Shown here in pieces: positions 58,985 to 64,000 of a stretch of 64,000 nucleotides of DNA. The translations under genes and the position numbers were made by a program. The notes under the pieces were generated by a model, which worked only from the letters and a program-made list of their open reading frames with translations, had not been told where the DNA came from and searched no databases. This DNA comes from Cladobotryum mycophilum (Eukaryota > Ascomycota > Sordariomycetes > Hypocreales > Hypocreaceae): NCBI GenBank assembly GCA_036429605.1, contig CM071589.1:7378001-7442000 (forward strand), written 5' to 3'. Positions within the stretch are counted from its first letter, which is position 1; the number at the start of each line of letters is the position of its first letter.

Positions 58985-60007
58985 ATGTCCTCAACACTCG
59001 CCTTTATCACTGGAGCCACTGGCTTCATCGGTTCTCAGATCGTACGCTTCGCTCTCGACGAAGGGTTCCGCGTACGGCTAAGCGTCCGAAAGCATGAACA
59101 GATTGAGAACCTCAAGACTCTCTTTCCCAATGCTGCGGTCGAGTTTGTTATAATCCCCGACTTCTCCAAGGAAAACGCCTTTCATGATGCCTTGGACGGT
59201 GTACACACCATCCTTCACATTGCATCCCCGATGCCAGGGAAAGGATCTGATCTGCAAAAAGATTATTTGAATCCTGCTATCCATGGGACCGTCTCCATTC
59301 TTGAAGCTGCGGGATCAGCGCCAAGCGTCAAGAAGGTTGTCATCATGTCATCAATTCTGAGTCTTCTTCCTCTTGGATCCCTGGGAAAGGCCTCTTACTT
59401 CGCCAAGGGTATGTATAAGCTCCTTATTTTGCGGCAAACGTCTTAATAACCATGAGAAACAGAAAACAGCGGAGAGAAATTTGTGATAGATCTTGAGAAG
59501 GTAGTTGCAGAGTCTGGATCTATGTACCAGACCTCAAAGATTCTGGCCCACCAGGCCTCTCGAGACTGGATTGGCGAACATAAGCCCAAGTTCGGTGTTG
59601 TCACTGTACATCCAGCCTTCGTTGTTGGCCCCAGCTTGATCCAACGAACGGCAAACGAGATTGATGGTATCAATGCATGGCTCTGGAATTCTCTCCGATC
59701 CGGGCAAGCAGGCTTTCCATCGGTGTTGGTTGATGTGCGAGATGTAGCAGAAGTAACTGTCCGGGCTGCTAAGTCATCTGTTCCGTCTGGAACCGAGTTC
59801 ATTGCTTCCGGTCCAAAAATCACATGGACAGAGATTGCAGAGCTTGTTAAGAAGGAATACCCGGCGGTAGATGTGAAGCTGTCATCTGAGGGACCACCGC
59901 AGTTTGGTACCGAAGCAAAAGCCGCCAGTGAGCTGCTTGGGTTCAAGTGGAGGCCCATTTATGACACTATTCGAGCGGTTGCTGACCAACAAGTTTCTTT
60001 TGTGTAA
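58985..60007 (+). CDS. NAD(P)-dependent epimerase/dihydroflavonol-4-reductase-like protein
   Basis: Two exons, 58985-59408 and 59463-60007, flank a 54-nt intron and give 322 aa. The extended-SDR cofactor motif GATGFIGSQIV opens the protein, then RLSVRKHEQ, LHIASPMPGKG and the catalytic pair in SMYQTSKILAHQA (Y-x-x-x-K). VVTVHPAFVVGPSL and LVDVRDVAEVTVRAA are standard for this family of ketone/aldehyde reductases (methylglyoxal or cinnamyl-CoA type in yeast and plants). The substrate is unknown. Its neighbour, the tautomerase, could provide or consume a carbonyl substrate, but this is inference from the shared promoter alone. Confidence 0.92.
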
Positions 60008-60267
60008 ATATCTTTATGGGAGATGAAACAGAGTTTCGCACTTAGACCAGGAAATTTATGCCAGAAGGGGGATGGTTTGCAGCGTACCTAGACAGCACTC
60101 ACGCGAAGGGGAACAAGATTGGGTAACGGTATTGTATGTAACAGAGATCTTATGCGCCAGCGATAATTCATAAATATGTACATGAGAATAAAAACCACAT
60201 TTCCTTCTTCAAAACAACGTGTGTCTAAAGTTGCTGTCTACAGCAAACCAAGAGATCATCTAGTCTC

Positions 60268-61572
60268 TTACTGGCACGAAGCCCACCATTGGCTTGAGAC
60301 GACACACTTGAACGGGGCAGCGCACTGCGTAGGGCCTGTATAGCCTTGACCACCACACTATTTATTGTTAGTTTCAAGGCTTCAATGACAATAATTATGT
60401 AGACGGGATGCTTACCTGACCCCACTGAGGAACAGTTCCACCGGTGGCTGGTGTGGTTGTGGCAGGAGGGGGCTTCCTGAAGTTGTGGTAGTGGGTGTCG
60501 GGGTTGGCTTGGTCGTAATCGTGGATGTGATGGGTCCTGATGCGCAGGGGGAACCAGTCAAAAGAATGTGGTGAGCCTCCTGGGCGTAATTGCAGCCGTT
60601 GTTAACATTTGTGTCAGAGAAACCAGCACTCCACATCATGACACCGCCAAAGTTGGGCTGAGTCTTGTACTCGTTGACGATTTCGGCGAGCTGATCGGGT
60701 GTCGCGTAGTAGATAGAGCCAGATGGGTTTCCGTTGGAGGCAAGAGGAGACGCAGGCACACCAATGAAGAGTTTAGCGTTCTTAGACTGTGTGGTGGACA
60801 AGAAGCTGGTCCAGTTGTTATAGTTGAAGGCGGCGTCGCCATTGATGCCAAGAGCGCATGGAACCTCGTAGTTGTTGTTGTTATAGAATTGAACCCAGAT
60901 GTAGTCAATCTCCGAATTCTGAATGATGACACCCATGTTGGGCTCAGGGATAGGGCACTGAGGTGCAGCGGTGATGTAGTACTTTTTGGAAGGGTCGGAA
61001 GCAAAGTTAGATCGTAGCTTAGCAACCAGGTACTGGTAGTATTGGCTGCTGCCGCCGTTGACTTCAATGTCAAGGTCCCAGCCATCAACAATGTTGTTCC
61101 CAAGTGGGCGCTGAACCGTCGTGTTGCCAGAGTTGCCGTATGATTCCCAAAGATACTGGCCGATTTCTTCAGCCTGGGCTTGTGAGCTCAAAGAGTATGA
61201 GCTTGTAGCACCGCCGAGCGACAGGATGATCTTGACGCCATTGGCTTGGCATGTTGAAATGGCAGCGTTCAAATTTTCGCAGTTTTGGCCCTGTCCAGCA
61301 GTGCTAATGTAGCATGATTGGCCAATGGTTCCGGATGGAATGTTGCCACCATTTCCATATTGATACAGGAAAGCCAGGACAATGATGTCAATACCTGAAG
61401 TTGAGGTACAGTAAGCGGACAGATCGTTGTTCTCGACAGTGCCACCACCGTTCTGGCCCCAATAGACGACGTTCTGGCCGCTGGCAGTTTGACGTCTCTC
61501 CAGGTGTCGAGGAGCCGCTGAAGCAAGGCCGGCAAGAAGGCTAAGGCCGGAAAGAATAGTTGAGAAATGCAT
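60268..61572 (-). CDS. Class III-type GH18 chitinase with C-terminal CBM1; frame break before the CBM
   Basis: MHFSTILSGLSLLAGLASAA is a signal peptide, followed by a Kex2-like site (LERRQ). The GH18 domain (about 33-330) has VVYWGQNGG, KIILSLGG and the catalytic DGWDLDIE with acid Glu170; YIWVQFYNN and GGVMMWSAG complete the barrel. A Thr/Pro linker (TSTITTKPTPTPTTTTSG) follows. Exon 2 (60357-60268) encodes a fungal cellulose/chitin-binding CBM1 (CGGQGYTGPTQC, WWASCQ) after the intron 60415-60358. At the G5 run 60468-60472 one base must be added (or two removed) to enter the frame TVPQWGQ that reaches the CBM1; otherwise the protein ends 21 residues on. The restored length would be about 415 aa. 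It degrades chitin outside the cell. It is convergent with the reductase. Confidence 0.85.
60468..60472. other. Frame break at a G5 run in the chitinase gene
   Basis: The downstream exon has a perfect CBM1 and a good donor/acceptor pair in the other frame, so this run is the only obstacle to a complete chitinase. Confidence 0.7.
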
Positions 61573-63491
61573 ATTGCTTAGGGATGGACAGTGAGGTGTA
61601 TATGTATACAAGGCAAGTGGTAAGTATGTACAAGAACGGATAGTTAGAAAAGGAAGGTTGATCCGTCAAGGACCTTTGCAATGTTTTCTTTGAAGGATTG
61701 CTCGTCGTGTGTGGCGATGGGGAGAGAAATTGATTGGGGGCTTCATGTTGTATTTATTCTTTGGGTAACTCATGTAGATGGTCCCGGCAGAGCTTTGGAA
61801 TGTTCCATCCCTGGACAATGTGATGACCCTGACATGCAAGCTGTTGGGACAGCTGTGCCCGCTCAACGCTACACACCTTCATTATATGGAAAGGCGACGT
61901 TACATAGATGAACGTTGAATGAAACCGCGTGGTACCATTGATAACTACCATGAGATACAGCAGCTCACTGCGATGGAACACAATCAAGTGACCAAACCGT
62001 GAGTCAGGGGTCTCAATAAAGAGCCGAATTAAGGTCTCGATGAAGAAGTCGCACCAACAGCTATTGGATGGAAGCCCGAGCACAAGATCGCACGTTCCTG
62101 GACTAGTATTGGGGTTATTCGGTAACTCGGCGTCGTTAGCCCTGCCCTTGTCTACATCGAGGAGTTCATGAGATGGAGGGGGCATCATTCCCAATGCCAG
62201 ATTTGTTAGGTGCAAGGCACAAGACGCGCAACCTATATTGTCTTCTACCAGATGTGCCTGGTGAATCTAGCCAAGCTTGGTGCCCGCAGCATTGATTCCA
62301 TGCGACAAATCTCATGACCCACGTGTGAGCACGCGACAGATCTGGAAGCTACCCAAACTTGTAACCCCGCAGCGTCACGCATGAACCTGCCATCAATCAG
62401 GGTTTACCCTCATTGTCCTTATCAAGATCCATGCCAAGATGTCGTACCATTAAAAGATGAAGCAAAAAGTCTGTCCAATAAATTTACAAGTGCATATCGT
62501 CTATATGACAAGCTCTACTCACTTGAATGGGATTCTTTCATGGTCATAAATAACAGCGTAAAGAGGCAGCAGAGAGGGGTGAGAAGCTCTGAATGTGAAG
62601 AACAGAGCACATGGCACCAACCATGGCCCGTTTTGGAAGGTCCTTAACTCATCTATAAGAGTGAGCTTTTATCATTTCCTCAGGATTTAATTGCGGTCAT
62701 GAAACGCGGCTCCGACGGCATCAAACTGTAACCATGAATGAGCAATTTATTTCTGCTGACTTCTTATCCCGCTGTTCCAGGCCCGCGAACAGGTGTTGCC
62801 CGCCCTGAAAATGGTCATGTAGCAGTTGAAAGTGTGCCTCAGCCTTATCATCAGTCTCATGCTTGTGAGAAATGGCCAGATTTCTCGTGAGAGATGCAGT
62901 TGTCAGTGATAATCATCGCTACGCTTTAACATGCACTTGCGACCAAAGTCTATAGCATCCGTTCAAGCGAACAACCAGCACAAGAGACATCCGGCCCGGC
63001 CCGGAGAAATGGGGCCGTATAGAAACCCAAAATTCACGCCGACGATCCGGAGCCCGGAGATGCCATCGGCAAGGTCGCCCAAGCAGTCCGGAGAATAAAT
63101 GTAAATCGACCAGCTGCAGAATACTCCCCTCATTAGATAAGGCAGTATATTCGAATCATTTATTTAATACAAACATATCAAGGCCAGCCAACGTGCTTAC
63201 ACTCCACTAACGTAATAGGGCTTTGTACCCTAAAGAGAATCAGCGTGCGACGAAAATGACCAACTGTGTAATTACTGCGAAGCGGCTGCACAGTGTCTAC
63301 CATGGATGAGATTCGTGAGACTACATTAAATGAGAGAGCCATAATTAGAGCTTTATATATGTCTTACTTTGCACCACCAGATCCATGTAGTTCAGCATTA
63401 ATTCTTCTCCTCTGTTCTCTAGAATTTACCGTAGCCCAATCCTCAGGTCACCTACCAGGCAAATCGCAGGCAAAATCAAAGACAATTAGAT
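61573..63491. other. Gene-free region upstream of the chitinase
   Basis: Short open frames only. No convincing gene, RNA or repeat. It carries the chitinase promoter, but I see no clear TATA box. Confidence 0.4.
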
Positions 63492-64000
63492 TTAATCGTT
63501 TTGCAAAAGCCCGCCGCTGTCTCGCCTACGGCGCTTTGAAAGTCTCAGTTTGGCTGTCTCACCTTCACTATCCGAATCATGGATCACAATAATGGTACGC
63601 TTGGCCGACGTTGAGGAAGCTGAGCTAGTATTTTCCTCGGGACCAATGTGCACAGAGGGTATAGTTCCAAGTGCTCTCAAGGTATCCATGTACGATGTGA
63701 TGAAGTCAAAGAAATCTTTGTCTTGAACCATTAAGATATCCTTATTCCAGCTGCGAGCTGCCCACCCTGGGTGATGATCGAATCTCTTGACGAGAGCCTG
63801 ACGAGTAGAAGTGAATGCGGCTATGTGCTCGAAAAGTGACGAGTTGATGATGGCGGGGTTCATGACAAACACACAGCGATTGGCAAATGCAATTGAAGCT
63901 GAACTCCTTTCTGAAGTCGCAAAGAGAAAGTCATGATCTTTCTCCTTTGGTAGTTCATAGGGAGACACCAACCTGTGACGCCAATTTTGTTGCGGATCTC
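63492..64000 (-). CDS. 3' part of an unknown gene running off the right edge
   Basis: The frame is open from about 63999 down to the stop at 63492 and is cut by the window end, so only the C-terminal 169 residues are seen. The fold is not recognised. The tail contains RTIIVIHDSDSEGE, an aliphatic core followed by acidic residues that resembles a SUMO-interaction motif, then a basic SKRRRRD nuclear-signal-like stretch. A nuclear protein is a reasonable guess; no family can be named. Confidence 0.6.
   Translation of the reverse strand, partial: DPQQNWRHRLVSPYELPKEKDHDFLFATSERSSASIAFANRCVFVMNPAIINSSLFEHIAAFTSTRQALVKRFDHHPGWAARSWNKDILMVQDKDFFDFITSYMDTLRALGTIPSVHIGPEENTSSASSTSAKRTIIVIHDSDSEGETAKLRLSKRRRRDSGGLLQND

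Overview
The window is nuclear DNA of a filamentous ascomycete. Evidence for this is the short GT-AG introns (about 50-95 nt) in most genes, monocistronic spacing, HET and STAND/NLR genes, a sedolisin, a GH18 chitinase with CBM1, a conidiation-13-like protein, and an AT-rich end that looks RIP-degraded. The gene set fits Sordariomycetes, most likely Hypocreales; I cannot name a species from sequence alone.

Layout. 1-2.6 kb is decayed repeat DNA: a Ser/Thr/Asn-coding low-complexity tract, a 19-bp direct repeat, twin hairpins, and a broken ornithine-cyclodeaminase-like gene between AT-rich flanks. 2.7-11 kb holds a con-13-like HEIGH protein, a beta-lactamase-fold serine hydrolase, a BTB protein, a secreted EthD-like protein and a decayed secreted metallopeptidase with HETLH. 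12-42 kb is dominated by self/non-self-type genes: a NACHT-ankyrin NLR, an 11.8-kb gene for a giant protein (about 3,850 aa; metallo-beta-lactamase domain, long beta-rich body, hydrophobic segment, five bulb-lectin modules), a HET-domain protein, a nitrilase-family protein without a recognisable start, a small secreted beta/gamma-crystallin-like protein, and a NACHT-WD40 NLR whose first exon carries a 9-residue triple repeat resembling an amyloid signalling motif. 43-64 kb returns to metabolic and secreted genes: a Thr-rich wall-type protein, an aldo-keto reductase, an intron-containing tRNA-Ile, a sedolisin, a 2EXR protein, an atypical SDR, a divergent tautomerase/NAD-dependent reductase pair, a class III chitinase with CBM1, and the 3' end of one more gene at the right edge.

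How they work together. Most genes have their own promoter and I see no classic biosynthetic cluster. The coherent theme is the 12-42 kb stretch, where two NLRs, a HET protein and the giant lectin protein lie together as in fungal allorecognition or defence islands; this is inference. Secreted hydrolases (sedolisin, chitinase, metallopeptidase-like proteins) fit a saprotroph, mycoparasite or insect associate.

Caution: four otherwise healthy genes (ankyrin NLR, giant gene, WD40 NLR, chitinase) change frame exactly at G/C runs of 5-6 bases. This looks more like consensus errors than four pseudogenes, so those loci are annotated as single genes with the break marked.
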